A stretch of 64,000 bases of DNA from Ornithinimicrobium ciconiae (lineage in GTDB: Bacteria; Actinomycetota; Actinomycetes; Actinomycetales; Dermatophilaceae). Below are positions 41,893 to 49,486 of the stretch, one piece after another; position 1 is the stretch's first letter, and the number at the start of each line of letters is the position of its first letter. The notes under the pieces are model-generated. The model was given only the letters and a program-made list of their open reading frames with translations. It made no database searches and was not told the origin of the DNA. A program made the position numbers and the translations under genes. The stretch lies in assembly GCF_007197575.1 (NCBI RefSeq), contig NZ_CP041616.1:496001-560000 (forward strand). Direction: 5' to 3'.

Positions 41893-42491
41893 CTCGGCGG
41901 CACCGGATCCTCCTGAGGGTCCGCGGTGCCGCAGGTCAGTGATGAGTCGTAGGGATCGGCATACGGGACCTCCCGGCCGGCCAGGAAGAGCCGGCCCTGG
42001 GTGTCGCGCACCTGCACCTCGCACGTTCGCGGCAGGGTGGGTGCGTCGGGGGCGTCCGGATCGGGCGCGGAGCCGTCCTCTTCAGACGGGGCGGGGTCCG
42101 GGTCGATGGTGAAGTCCAGCGCGAGATAGCGAAAGCCCGGCGGAGGTTGCTCCTCATCGACCTCCGTCAGCGCCTCGGCGTGATCGAACCGCACGCGCAC
42201 GGTGTCGATGTCTGCCCATCCCTGGTCATCCGGCTCGACCGCGACGTGCTGCCCGAAGGTCCACCAGCCCTCGCGCGCCTGCTCGGTCGCGAACCATCCC
42301 CAGCCCGCGAGCGACAGCACCAGACCTGCGGCGGCAGCCAGCGCGGTGGTGTGGCGGCGGGACACGGTCCGGCTGCCCCGACGCGGCTGCTCCTGGGTCT
42401 GCTGCTCCGGTGGCCGCTGCTCGTCGGTCTGCTGCTCGTCGGTCTGCTGCTCGTCGCGCTGGCGTTCGTCGGTCTGCTGCTCGTCGGTCAT
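41784..42491 (-). CDS. Membrane-anchored extracytoplasmic protein (operon gene 3)
   Basis: The 235-residue protein has a repetitive acidic-glutamine N-terminus (repeated TDEQQ units, residues 3-35). A basic stretch and one TM helix (TTALAAAAGLVLSLAGWGWF) follow, then an extracytoplasmic beta-rich domain (WADIDTVRVRFDHAEAL, FRYLALDFTID) with a Cys pair. The domain resembles DUF4352-like immunoglobulin-type modules by pattern, and so do the two genes upstream. ATGA coupling links it to the gene at 42488. Its last 109 bp overlap the convergent membrane-protein gene, but its C-terminus (SVLVLVPADAELVSVRVDAR) looks genuine. Confidence 0.75.
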   Translation of the reverse strand: MTDEQQTDERQRDEQQTDEQQTDEQRPPEQQTQEQPRRGSRTVSRRHTTALAAAAGLVLSLAGWGWFATEQAREGWWTFGQHVAVEPDDQGWADIDTVRVRFDHAEALTEVDEEQPPPGFRYLALDFTIDPDPAPSEEDGSAPDPDAPDAPTLPRTCEVQVRDTQGRLFLAGREVPYADPYDSSLTCGTADPQEDPVPPSQSVLVLVPADAELVSVRVDAREFPPARFIEFPLPS

Positions 42492-43045
42492 CGTTCGCCC
42501 CCGGCCAGCACCCTGGCGCGCTCGAGAGCGAGTGGCTCTGCGGCCGCGCTCACCGTGAGCGGGACCCGCAGGACCGCCGCGGGCCGCTGGATATGAGGTC
42601 GATCGGGCCGGAACTCCAGGGTGAGGTCGTCGGCGGCATCGGCAGGCACCTCGAAGAGCAGGGTGCCGCGCAGCCAGATGTCTGGTCCCGCCTCCCAGGT
42701 CCCCGCGGCCGAGCCGAAGCCGGAGGGCTCAGTGAACTCACGACCGGACCCGTCGATGAGCACCACCTCCTCGGGGGTGTTCCAGGCGTCGGTGCTCGCG
42801 TAGGACAGATCGACCACCACGAAGACTGCCGGGCTGGTCACCACCTCGCCGTCCTCGAGGTCGGGGGACGACGAGGCGCCGTGGACGTGGACCTGGAAGT
42901 TGCCGACCGTGAGGTCGGTGGCCTCCGCGCCGCGCTGCACCGAGTGCCAGCCAGTGGCGAGGAAGTTGTTGTCGATCGCGTTGGCTGCGCCGCCGACGGC
43001 GACGGCAGCCGCGAGCATCCCGGCGACTGCCCACCTGCGCCTCAC
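42488..43045 (-). CDS. Membrane-anchored extracytoplasmic protein (operon gene 2)
   Basis: The 185-residue protein starts with a short basic segment and a signal/TM helix (WAVAGMLAAAVAVGGAANA) and continues with a beta-rich domain: TDLTVGNFQVHVHG, PAVFVVVDLSYAS and WLRGTLLFEVPAD. The sandwich pattern is the same as in its neighbours, consistent with a family of paralogues. The GTG start overlaps the stop of the upstream gene (GTGA), and its own stop overlaps the downstream start (ATGA). Function is unknown; surface or membrane assembly is likely from topology. Confidence 0.75.
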   Translation of the reverse strand: MRRRWAVAGMLAAAVAVGGAANAIDNNFLATGWHSVQRGAEATDLTVGNFQVHVHGASSSPDLEDGEVVTSPAVFVVVDLSYASTDAWNTPEEVVLIDGSGREFTEPSGFGSAAGTWEAGPDIWLRGTLLFEVPADAADDLTLEFRPDRPHIQRPAAVLRVPLTVSAAAEPLALERARVLAGGER

Positions 43046-43677
43046 TCGTCTTCCTCCTCGAGGATGGCCGCCGGAGCGTCGACGAGGGGCAAGCTCACAT
43101 CGAGAGACCGGGGGGTGGCCCGCCAACTCGAGAAGCCCGCCTCGATGTTCCACTGCGTCCAGGCGGTCTCCCGCATGGTGAAGGTGAGCTCCGACGGTGG
43201 GTCCTCCAGCCCGGTCGTGCGCCACAACAGGGCCACCTCATAGGTGACACCGGGCTGCGCAGCGCCTAAGCGGGAGCCGGTGTCGAGGCGCAGCACCTCA
43301 TGGGGGTTGGCGAAGCTGTCGTTCGGCACGTCGTCGGGCAGTTCGAACGTCTCGTCGCTGACCGCGGCGCTGATGGGTGTCGAACCCTGGTTGGTGATCT
43401 GCGCCAGCGCCCCCACCCAACGCTCGCCGTCCTCCAGACTGCCGGCATCGACCCGCTCGGAGACGAAGTAGGAGCGTGGCACGACGTGGTAGGCGCCGGT
43501 GTCGGTCACCGCCTCGGCCTGGACCTGGCGCGGTGGTGGCGCCGCCGGCTCGAGACCGCCCGCGGCCGCCACCACCATGGGGGCAACAAGCACGAGCGAG
43601 AGCAGGAGTCGACGCGGCCAGGTGGCCAGCAGGAATGCCAGCGCGGTGCGCGCGGTGATCCCCCCAGGCTCTGTCAC
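43042..43677 (-). CDS. Membrane-anchored extracytoplasmic protein (operon gene 1)
   Basis: The 211-residue protein has an N-terminal TM helix (LLLSLVLVAPMVVAAAGGLE) and an extracytoplasmic domain. That domain includes YHVVPRSYFVSERVDAGSLE, WVGALAQITNQGSTPISAA and VTYEVALLWRTTG, the kind of TRF2/DUF4352-like sandwich seen in the next two genes. It leads a tightly coupled three-gene operon. TAATCT 6 nt before the GTG indicates a leaderless message. A 22-bp x5 repeat lies just upstream of this promoter. Confidence 0.78.
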   Translation of the reverse strand: MTEPGGITARTALAFLLATWPRRLLLSLVLVAPMVVAAAGGLEPAAPPPRQVQAEAVTDTGAYHVVPRSYFVSERVDAGSLEDGERWVGALAQITNQGSTPISAAVSDETFELPDDVPNDSFANPHEVLRLDTGSRLGAAQPGVTYEVALLWRTTGLEDPPSELTFTMRETAWTQWNIEAGFSSWRATPRSLDVSLPLVDAPAAILEEEDE

Positions 43678-43683
43678 GACGAC

Positions 43684-43689
43684 AGATTA
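43684..43689 (-). promoter_or_regulatory. -10 hexamer of a leaderless promoter (three-gene membrane operon)
   Basis: On the minus strand TAATCT lies exactly 6 nt before the GTG at 43677. The 22-bp repeat array begins about 32 bp further upstream. Confidence 0.62.
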
Positions 43690-43720
43690 ACGCGCCGCTG
43701 GACTGGGACAGACCAGGGCC

Positions 43721-43830
43721 ACGCACGGCATACGGGCAGGGCACGCACGGCCTACGGGCAGGGCACGCACGGCCTACGGGCAGGACATGCACGGCCTACG
43801 GGCAGGGCACGCACGGCATACGGGCAACAG
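43721..43830. repeat. 22-bp tandem repeat, five copies
   Basis: Units begin at 43721, 43743, 43765, 43787 and 43809. Each contains ACGCACGGCMTACGGGCAGG with one or two changes. A 17-bp duplication (GGGCAACAGAACGGCGC) follows at its right end. The array sits between the terminator of the lipoprotein gene and the promoter of the membrane-protein operon. Confidence 0.9.
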
Positions 43831-43850
43831 AACGGCGCGGGCAACAGAAC

Positions 43851-43878
43851 GGCGCCGACCCCACGAGGGGTCGGCGCC
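43851..43878 (-). terminator. Strong hairpin terminator downstream of the lipoprotein gene
   Basis: GGCGCCGACCCC (43851-43862) pairs perfectly with GGGGTCGGCGCC (43867-43878) around the loop ACGA. The structure lies 31 bp after the stop codon of the minus-strand lipoprotein gene. Confidence 0.8.
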
Positions 43879-43909
43879 GCCATGGTCCGGGGGACCAGTT
43901 AAGTCAAGG

Positions 43910-44518
43910 TCAGCCCGCGCAGGCGGTCTCCAGCTCGGCCTGAGCGTCGGCCGAGGCCTGGGTGTCGATCTCCGGCAGGGTGATCGCACCGGTCTCCGGG
44001 TCGATGACGTCCTCGCTGGCCTCGTTGACGGCGTCCTGGGCCGCGGCGAACGGGGCGTTGACCTCCAGGATCAGCGCGGAGATGTCCTCCGGGGCGTCCT
44101 TGGCGGTGGCGTCGAGACGGCTCTTGAGCAGCGTCACCTCGCTCATCGTGACGGTGTCGACGATCTCACCGTTGTCGATGGCCAGGCGACCGGCCTCGGC
44201 GCGGTCGGCCATGGGGCCACCCTCGGTGAAGAACTCCTGGCAGGCCGGCTCGCTGAAGCTGGCGGCGTCCCCGGTCTCTGCGCCCGCGTCGCCGGTCTCG
44301 GTCCCGGTGTCGCCGGTCTCCGCGCCGGTGTCGCCGGTCTCGGCCCCGGTGTCGCCGGTCTCGGCCCCGGTGTCGCCGGTCTCGGTCCCGGTGTCGCTGG
44401 TCGTGTCCTCGGTGGTCTGCTCTGCGGTGGTGGGCTCCTCCGGCTCCTCGTCGCTGGAGCACGCGCCCAGGGCCAGGGTGGCGGTCATCGCCACGGCAAT
44501 CACACTGAACTTCTTCAC
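43910..44518 (-). CDS. Lipoprotein with TGAETGD heptad repeats
   Basis: The 202-residue secreted lipoprotein has a classic signal (KKFSVIAVAMTATLALGAC) with lipobox LGAC and the lipidated Cys at position 20. It continues with an acidic linker containing about six TGAETGD-type heptads (residues ~42-84). The C-terminal domain is helical (LLKSRLDATAKDAPEDISAL) and looks like the small extracytoplasmic proteins common in actinobacteria. The repeat is encoded by a 21-bp tandem array, so its length probably varies between strains. I chose GTG 44518 with GAGGAG about 8 nt upstream. Function is unknown. Confidence 0.85.
   Translation of the reverse strand: MKKFSVIAVAMTATLALGACSSDEEPEEPTTAEQTTEDTTSDTGTETGDTGAETGDTGAETGDTGAETGDTGTETGDAGAETGDAASFSEPACQEFFTEGGPMADRAEAGRLAIDNGEIVDTVTMSEVTLLKSRLDATAKDAPEDISALILEVNAPFAAAQDAVNEASEDVIDPETGAITLPEIDTQASADAQAELETACAG
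44265..44400. repeat. 21-bp tandem repeat inside the lipoprotein gene
   Basis: About six units of a 21-bp sequence (core GTGTCGCCGGTCTCGGCCCCG on the plus strand, with substitutions) encode the TGAETGD heptads in frame. Confidence 0.85.
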
Positions 44519-44744
44519 TGCAAACTCCTCATGTCTTGTCCCTCGGTCAGGTCGTGGGCTGCGGTGCGAGGAGCAAGTGAGGTCGGTCCATCGCACGCGG
44601 CGGCTTCATTGACCCGGTGTGTGCCCCCGACGTATCTCGCCGAGGTGGCAACTTCCCTATTCTGCGACGATTACTTACCCAAAGCAACTTGATTAGTGGG
44701 GGGCCGTTTCCAGCACGGACGGAGAGGACCGCAGGAGGGGGAGC
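44519..44744. other. 226-bp tandem intergenic region
   Basis: Between the mycothiol-type enzyme gene and the downstream lipoprotein gene, both on the minus strand, this stretch includes an AT-richer segment at 44660-44700. It must contain the lipoprotein promoter, but I see no clear hexamer pair or terminator. Confidence 0.4.
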
Positions 44745-45614
44745 TCACGGGGTGAAGGCGATGGCGTCCAGCACCCGCACGGCCAACTCCTTGTCGCCGA
44801 CGACGGTGTATGCCGTGTCGGCCGTGGCTCGTCGTCCGGCCGCGCGGCGGCTGAGGGCCTCGGTGGACAGGGTGATCGTCGTGCTCGGGTCGGACTCGGA
44901 GTGGACACTCTGCCCCATGCCGCTCTCGCTCTCTCCCGTGAACAACGAGTGATGCGTGATCTGTCCGTCCTCGTGGCTGGCCCGCACCCCCATCCGGGCA
45001 GTGACCGGACCGGTGCTCTCCAGGATCACGGTCTGACCGTCCGCCATCGGCACGTCGCGGACGAGGGTGGCGAAGTGGCGCACCAACCCGTTGACGAAGG
45101 TTGCTGCAGCGGGGGAGTCGAGGTTGCCGATGCGTCCGAGCACCTCTCGGACGTCCTGCTCGTGGGTCCAGATGTCCTGGTGGCGCAGCTTCAGCAGGGA
45201 GCTGAGCCGCATCGTGCCCTCGACCGGGGCGCGCACCTGCGTGTCCAGCGTCAGGGACGGGTCGGCGAGTGTCGCCAGCCGGTTGTGCAGGAGCGTCTCC
45301 AGCTCGGCGACGACCTCAGGCCCGGTCTGTCCCCGGCGGGCCTGCACCCCCTGCTCCATCCAGGCCGCGAACGCGTGGTGCACGTGCTCCAGCCAGCTCA
45401 CGTCGACGTCAGGGTTCTCGCCGCCGTTGAGATAGTGCTCCACCGCCGCGACGTGCGAGATGTGGTCCTGCAGGGTCCAGCCCGGGCACGAGGAGGGAGC
45501 GGCAAAGTCCTCGGCCGTGCAGGAGTGCCCGAGGTCGATGACGGCCTGGACCGTCTGTCGATATCCCTCGATGAGACCGGCCAGGTCGAGCGGCGGGGCT
45601 GGATGGATCGGCAT
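44745..45614 (-). CDS. Maleylpyruvate isomerase-family mycothiol-dependent enzyme (DinB fold)
   Basis: The 289-residue cytoplasmic protein fits the DinB-like family that includes mycothiol-dependent maleylpyruvate isomerase. GWTLQDHISHVAAVEHYL provides the first metal-binding His, and LKLRHQDIWTHEQDVREVLGR supplies the later HEQD ligands. A C-terminal domain ends SRRAAGRRATADTAYTVVGD. Mycothiol is the actinobacterial thiol, which supports the taxonomic inference. The substrate is unknown, since most family members are annotated only by fold. TAGTCT 6 nt upstream of the ATG indicates a leaderless message. The next gene is divergent, with 60 bp between starts. Confidence 0.87.
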   Translation of the reverse strand: MPIHPAPPLDLAGLIEGYRQTVQAVIDLGHSCTAEDFAAPSSCPGWTLQDHISHVAAVEHYLNGGENPDVDVSWLEHVHHAFAAWMEQGVQARRGQTGPEVVAELETLLHNRLATLADPSLTLDTQVRAPVEGTMRLSSLLKLRHQDIWTHEQDVREVLGRIGNLDSPAAATFVNGLVRHFATLVRDVPMADGQTVILESTGPVTARMGVRASHEDGQITHHSLFTGESESGMGQSVHSESDPSTTITLSTEALSRRAAGRRATADTAYTVVGDKELAVRVLDAIAFTP

Positions 45615-45620
45615 ACCAGG

Positions 45621-45626
45621 AGACTA
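45621..45626 (-). promoter_or_regulatory. -10 hexamer of a leaderless promoter (mycothiol-type enzyme)
   Basis: On the minus strand TAGTCT is followed by 6 nt and the ATG at 45614. Confidence 0.62.
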
Positions 45627-45662
45627 GCGGGGGTGGAGAGGGTGTTCTCGCCCTCGGCTACC

Positions 45663-45668
45663 TAGCAT
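45663..45668 (+). promoter_or_regulatory. -10 hexamer of a leaderless promoter (CopD/CtaG)
   Basis: TAGCAT ends 6 nt before the GTG at 45675. It is divergent from the promoter at 45621, so the two -35 regions overlap within a 60-bp gap. Confidence 0.6.
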
Positions 45669-45674
45669 GGAGGG

Positions 45675-47687
45675 GTGGCGACAGACCTGCGATCCCCAGC
45701 TTCGGCCCCACCGCGGCCAGAGGTGCGCCGTGTGCTCGTGGTGCCGGTCGCCGTCGTCATCGCGGTGGGGGTGCTCGTGGCGGTGGTCATCGCCAGCATC
45801 TCGGGAGCCGTCGAGCCGTTGATCCTGGGTGATACCGGGCCGGTCGTGCGGTACGGCCAGGTGGTCGCCCGGGTCCTGCACGACCTGTCCAGCTCGCTGA
45901 CGATCGGGCTGCTGCTGGTGGCCGCGTTTCTCACCCCCGAGGCCCGGGCGACCTCGCGCCGGTCCACCGCAGCCGTGGCCGCGGCATACAGTGCGGGCGC
46001 CTGGGCACTCACCTGCCTGCTGAGCCTGGTCTTCACCTTCTCGCAGTCCTCCGGTCTGCTCCTGGGCGACCCGGCCTTCTGGTCGGAACTGCGCAGCACC
46101 GCCTGGCGCCTGGAGATCACCCGGCTGATCGTGATCGAGCTCGTCATGGTGGTGCTGCTCATCGTCGGGGCGGCGTGGGCCCGCACCCGCGGCCAGCTCG
46201 CATGGGCGTTCACCCTGGCCATCGCCACGCTGTGGCCGATCAGTTTCGCCGGTCACGGCAGCAGCCTGATCGGCCACGAGCAGGGCATGACCGGTCTGCT
46301 CATCCACCTGGTCGGGATCTCGCTGTGGGTGGGGGGCCTGCTCGCGATCGTCGTCCTGCGGCCCGTGCTGGGCGTGGCGATGCCGGTGACGCTGCAGCGC
46401 TACTCCCCCATCGCCCTCGCCTGCTACGTCGCGGTCGGTGCCTCCGGGGTGCTCTTCGCGCTCCTGCAGGCCGACGACCTGGCGGACCTCACCTCGCCCT
46501 ACTGGCTGGTCCTCTGGCTCAAGGTGCTCGCCCTGGCGGTCCTGGGACTGTTCGGCTACAACCAGCGCCAGCTGCTGCTTCAGCGTGACACGACCAGGCC
46601 CGGTGTCTTCGCGCGCCTGGCCCTCACCGAGCTCGCCGTGATGGGCGCCGCGGTCGGCCTGGGCGTGGCACTGTCACGCACCCCACCGCCCGTCATCGAG
46701 GACATCACCGGTGCCGACCCCGCCCTGCCGCTGACCGGCTTCCCCACTCCCGAGCCGTTCACGCTGGGCAAGCTGTTCACCGCCTGGGAGCCGATGTGGC
46801 TCTTCCTGATCCCGTCGCTGCTCGCGGTCGGGCTCTATCTCGTCGCGGTCCGCCGGCTACACCGACGTGGCGACGCCTGGCCGCTGCGTCGCAGTGTGCT
46901 CTGGGTGATCGGCTGGGCCATCTTCATCTATGCCACCTGCGGCGCGCCGGGCATGTACGGCAAGGTCATGTTCAGCATGCACATGGTCATGCACATGGCG
47001 CTGATGATGGCGGTCCCGATCTTCCTGGTGCCAGCCGCCCCTGTCACCCTCGCGCTGCGGGCGCTGAAGGCGCGCACCGACAAGACCCTGGGCCCCCGCG
47101 AGCTGATCCTGGCGATCGTGCACAGCCGGTGGGCCGCGTTCTTCGTCAACCCGGTCGTCGCCGCCGTGATGTTCTTCGGCTCGCTCATCGCCTTCTACTA
47201 CACGGCCTGGTTCGAGTGGTCCCTGTCGACCCACTCCGGGCACGTGGTGATGGTGGTGCACTTCCTGCTCACCGGCTATGCCTTCGTGTGGGCCCTGGCC
47301 GGGACCGATCCCGGGCCGCCCAAGTGGCCCGCCCCGCTGCGGCTGATGGTCCTCATCGGCACGCTGGCCGCACACGCCTTCTTCGGCCTGGCGCTGATGA
47401 CCGGCAACTGGCTGCTGGCGCCGACCTTCTTCAAGACCATCGACATGCCGGGCGTGGATGACCTGCTGGCCGACCAGCAGCTCGCCGGCATGATCGCCTG
47501 GGGCATCGGCGAGCTGCCCACCGTGGTGCTGGCGATGATGGTCACCCTGGACTGGCTGCGCAGCGACAACCGCGAGGCCAAACGACACGATCGCAAGGCG
47601 GACCGCGACGGCGATGCCGACCTCGCGGCATACAACAAGCACCTGGCAGACCTGGCGCAGCACGGCAACGATCCCCGGCCGCGCTAG
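45675..47687 (+). CDS. Fused CopD-like/CtaG-like copper and cytochrome oxidase assembly membrane protein
   Basis: The 670-residue polytopic protein combines two modules. The N-terminal ~350 residues form a CopD-type domain with about nine TM helices (SSSLTIGLLLVAAFL, LAWAFTLAIATLWPISFAGHG, HLVGISLWVGGLLAIVVL). The C-terminal ~320 residues are a Caa3/CtaG-type domain with MFSMHMVMHMALMMAVPIFL and HVVMVVHFLLTGYAFVWALAG, whose Met and His residues suit copper handling. It probably delivers or regulates copper for cytochrome oxidase assembly. The GTG is fixed by the leaderless promoter. Confidence 0.92.
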   Translation: MATDLRSPASAPPRPEVRRVLVVPVAVVIAVGVLVAVVIASISGAVEPLILGDTGPVVRYGQVVARVLHDLSSSLTIGLLLVAAFLTPEARATSRRSTAAVAAAYSAGAWALTCLLSLVFTFSQSSGLLLGDPAFWSELRSTAWRLEITRLIVIELVMVVLLIVGAAWARTRGQLAWAFTLAIATLWPISFAGHGSSLIGHEQGMTGLLIHLVGISLWVGGLLAIVVLRPVLGVAMPVTLQRYSPIALACYVAVGASGVLFALLQADDLADLTSPYWLVLWLKVLALAVLGLFGYNQRQLLLQRDTTRPGVFARLALTELAVMGAAVGLGVALSRTPPPVIEDITGADPALPLTGFPTPEPFTLGKLFTAWEPMWLFLIPSLLAVGLYLVAVRRLHRRGDAWPLRRSVLWVIGWAIFIYATCGAPGMYGKVMFSMHMVMHMALMMAVPIFLVPAAPVTLALRALKARTDKTLGPRELILAIVHSRWAAFFVNPVVAAVMFFGSLIAFYYTAWFEWSLSTHSGHVVMVVHFLLTGYAFVWALAGTDPGPPKWPAPLRLMVLIGTLAAHAFFGLALMTGNWLLAPTFFKTIDMPGVDDLLADQQLAGMIAWGIGELPTVVLAMMVTLDWLRSDNREAKRHDRKADRDGDADLAAYNKHLADLAQHGNDPRPR

Positions 47688-47709
47688 CCACTGAGCGAAG
47701 GAGACCGAC

Positions 47710-48537
47710 GTGCGCATTGCCCTGATCCAACTGGAGTATGCCGACGGCGAGTCCGTCCCCGACCGCACTGACCGCGTGGTCGAACTGGTGCGGGCCCAGG
47801 CCGGGCACGACCTGGTGGTGCTGCCCGAGATGTGGAGCGCCGGGGCGTTCGACTACCGCGGCTGGCCGGACCGGACCCAGACGGTGGACGGAGAGGTCAT
47901 CTCGCGAGTCGCGCAGGCCGCCCGCGAGATCGGCGCCGTCGTGCACGCCGGGTCGATCGCCGAGGCCCCCGAGAACGAGCCCGGCCCCCAGGGGCGGGGG
48001 CTGTGGAACACCTCGGTCCTGCTGGACGCGGCGGGCGAGCGGATCGCGCGCTATCGCAAGATGCACCGCTTCGGCTTCGGCAACGGGGAGCCCCGGCTCA
48101 TGGAGGCTGGCGAGGAGGTCGTCGTGCTCGACCTGCCAGCCCCTGCCAACGGGCTGCGGGCGGGACTGTCGACCTGCTATGACCTGCGCTTTCCCGAGCT
48201 CTATCGGGCGCAGCTCGACCAGGGTGCGGAGCTGTTCGTGGTGCCGGCTGCCTGGCCCACGGCCCGGGTGGAGGCCTGGCGGCTGCTGCTGCGCGCCCGG
48301 GCGGTGGAGAACCAGTGCTTCGTGCTCGGCTGCAACACTGCGGGCACTCATGCGCGCACGGAGATGGGCGGGCGCAGCGCGGTGATCGACCCGCGCGGGG
48401 AGATCCTTGCCGAGGCCGGGACTGGCGAGGAGGTGCTGTCCGTGGAGATCGACCCCGCGGTCGTGCCGGAGTTCCGCGAGCAGTTCCCGGTGCTGGCGGA
48501 CCGGCGGCTCCCACCCATTTTTGGAGGGGTTTCGTAG
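47710..48537 (+). CDS. Nitrilase-superfamily carbon-nitrogen hydrolase
   Basis: The 275-residue cytoplasmic amidase has the Glu-Lys-Cys triad at Glu40 (VVLPEMWSAG), Lys117 (RYRKMHRFGFG) and Cys156 (LSTCYDLRFPELYR). The Cys motif and length are close to omega-amidase/Nit2-like or peptide-amidase enzymes. The product is likely a carboxylate and ammonia. GAAGGAGA precedes the GTG. The last seven codons and the stop lie inside a conserved 47-bp element that recurs in inverted orientation at 50269-50315. Confidence 0.92.
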   Translation: MRIALIQLEYADGESVPDRTDRVVELVRAQAGHDLVVLPEMWSAGAFDYRGWPDRTQTVDGEVISRVAQAAREIGAVVHAGSIAEAPENEPGPQGRGLWNTSVLLDAAGERIARYRKMHRFGFGNGEPRLMEAGEEVVVLDLPAPANGLRAGLSTCYDLRFPELYRAQLDQGAELFVVPAAWPTARVEAWRLLLRARAVENQCFVLGCNTAGTHARTEMGGRSAVIDPRGEILAEAGTGEEVLSVEIDPAVVPEFREQFPVLADRRLPPIFGGVS

Positions 48538-48561
48538 GCGGCTAGCGTATTTTCCGAGAGG
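48515..48561 (+). repeat. 47-bp AT-rich element, copy 1
   Basis: The element runs from CCATTTT through GAGGGGTTTCG to ATTTTC and overlaps the 3' end of the amidase gene. It matches the inverted copy at 50269-50315 at 32 of 47 positions without gaps. Confidence 0.7.
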
Positions 48562-48599
48562 TTTGGTAGGCGTCCGACCAGGCTGGGCCGCGCCCCCAC

Positions 48600-48629
48600 G
48601 GCGAGGCCCGGTCCGGTCCGGGCCTCGCC
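48600..48629. terminator. Bidirectional hairpin terminator
   Basis: GGCGAGGCCCGG (48600-48611) pairs perfectly with CCGGGCCTCGCC (48618-48629) around a 6-nt loop. It lies between the convergent amidase and metal-receptor genes. Confidence 0.78.
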
Positions 48630-48654
48630 GGGTCGGTCCAGGCCGACCCTGGTG

Positions 48655-49422
48655 TCACCCCTCGATGGTGCTCAGGGCCTCCCACGCCTCCAGCATGGCC
48701 GGGCCGTACCAGGTGATGAGCCGGCCGCTGATCAGCTGGGTCGGTGTCGCTGCGAAGGCCTCTGGACCGTCGTCGGCCGTGAACTCATAGGGCTCGTCAG
48801 GCAGCAGCACGACGTCCGCCCCGACCGCGTCCAGGTCTGCGACCTCGACGTGCGGGTATCGGTCCTCGTGGTCGGCATTGACGTTGCGCAACCCGGCCCG
48901 TGCCAGCAGGTCGGTCGTGAAGTTGCGGGCGCCGACCACCATCCACGGATCCCGCCAGATCGGCACCGCCACGGACGCCCGCACCGGCGGCAGTTCCGGT
49001 GACCCCCACAGGCCCTCGACCTGCTCCAGCCAACCGGGAGCGCCCCACCCGAGCACTTCGGTGAACAGTTGGCGCATCACCTGCAGCGACTGCGGCACGG
49101 ACTCGATCACCGCCACCCAGACCGGGACGCCGGCCTCCCGCAACCGGCGCACGTCCAGCTCGCGGTTCTCCTCCTGGACCACGACCACCAGCTCAGGCGC
49201 CAGCTCCAGGATCGCGGCGCGGTCAGGGTTCTTGGTGCCGCGCACCCGCGTGACGTCCAGATCCGCCGGGTGGGTGCACCAGTCCGTGACGCCGACCAGC
49301 GCCTCGAGGCGGGTGGCCGCGATCGCCTCGGTCAGTGACGGCACCAGGGACACGACACGCTGCACGGGTCCGCCGGGCAGTTCGACGGGGTGCCCGAGAT
49401 CGTCGGTGAGGATGCGCGGCAT
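48655..49422 (-). CDS. Helical-backbone metal receptor-like (BtuF-fold) protein lacking a signal peptide
   Basis: The 255-residue protein resembles periplasmic cobalamin or iron-siderophore-binding proteins: RVVSLVPSLTEAIAA, VGVTDWCTHP, VRGTKNPDRAAILELAPELVVV, and a C-terminal ADVVLLPDEPYEF and ISGRLITWYGPAM. There is no signal peptide or lipobox, and TACGGT 6 nt before the ATG fixes the start, so the protein appears cytoplasmic. Cytoplasmic homologues of this fold exist, but their ligands are unknown. Transport genes are absent nearby. It is divergent from the sirtuin gene with 64 bp between. Confidence 0.8.
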   Translation of the reverse strand: MPRILTDDLGHPVELPGGPVQRVVSLVPSLTEAIAATRLEALVGVTDWCTHPADLDVTRVRGTKNPDRAAILELAPELVVVVQEENRELDVRRLREAGVPVWVAVIESVPQSLQVMRQLFTEVLGWGAPGWLEQVEGLWGSPELPPVRASVAVPIWRDPWMVVGARNFTTDLLARAGLRNVNADHEDRYPHVEVADLDAVGADVVLLPDEPYEFTADDGPEAFAATPTQLISGRLITWYGPAMLEAWEALSTIEG

Positions 49423-49428
49423 ACCAGC

Positions 49429-49434
49429 ACCGTA
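49429..49434 (-). promoter_or_regulatory. -10 hexamer of a leaderless promoter (metal-receptor gene)
   Basis: On the minus strand TACGGT is followed by 6 nt and the ATG at 49422. Confidence 0.62.
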
Positions 49435-49474
49435 GCCGGGTGCCCGCTCCGGTCGGCACGGACCGCCGCCGTGA

Positions 49475-49480
49475 TAGGAC
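49475..49480 (+). promoter_or_regulatory. -10-like hexamer of a leaderless promoter (sirtuin)
   Basis: TAGGAC lies exactly 6 nt before the GTG at 49487; the last base deviates from TANNNT. Confidence 0.5.
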
Positions 49481-49486
49481 AGGCAC

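Noticed and set aside
43721-43830. Possible CRISPR array
   Set aside because: The 22-bp units are directly contiguous with no unique spacers, and no cas genes are present.
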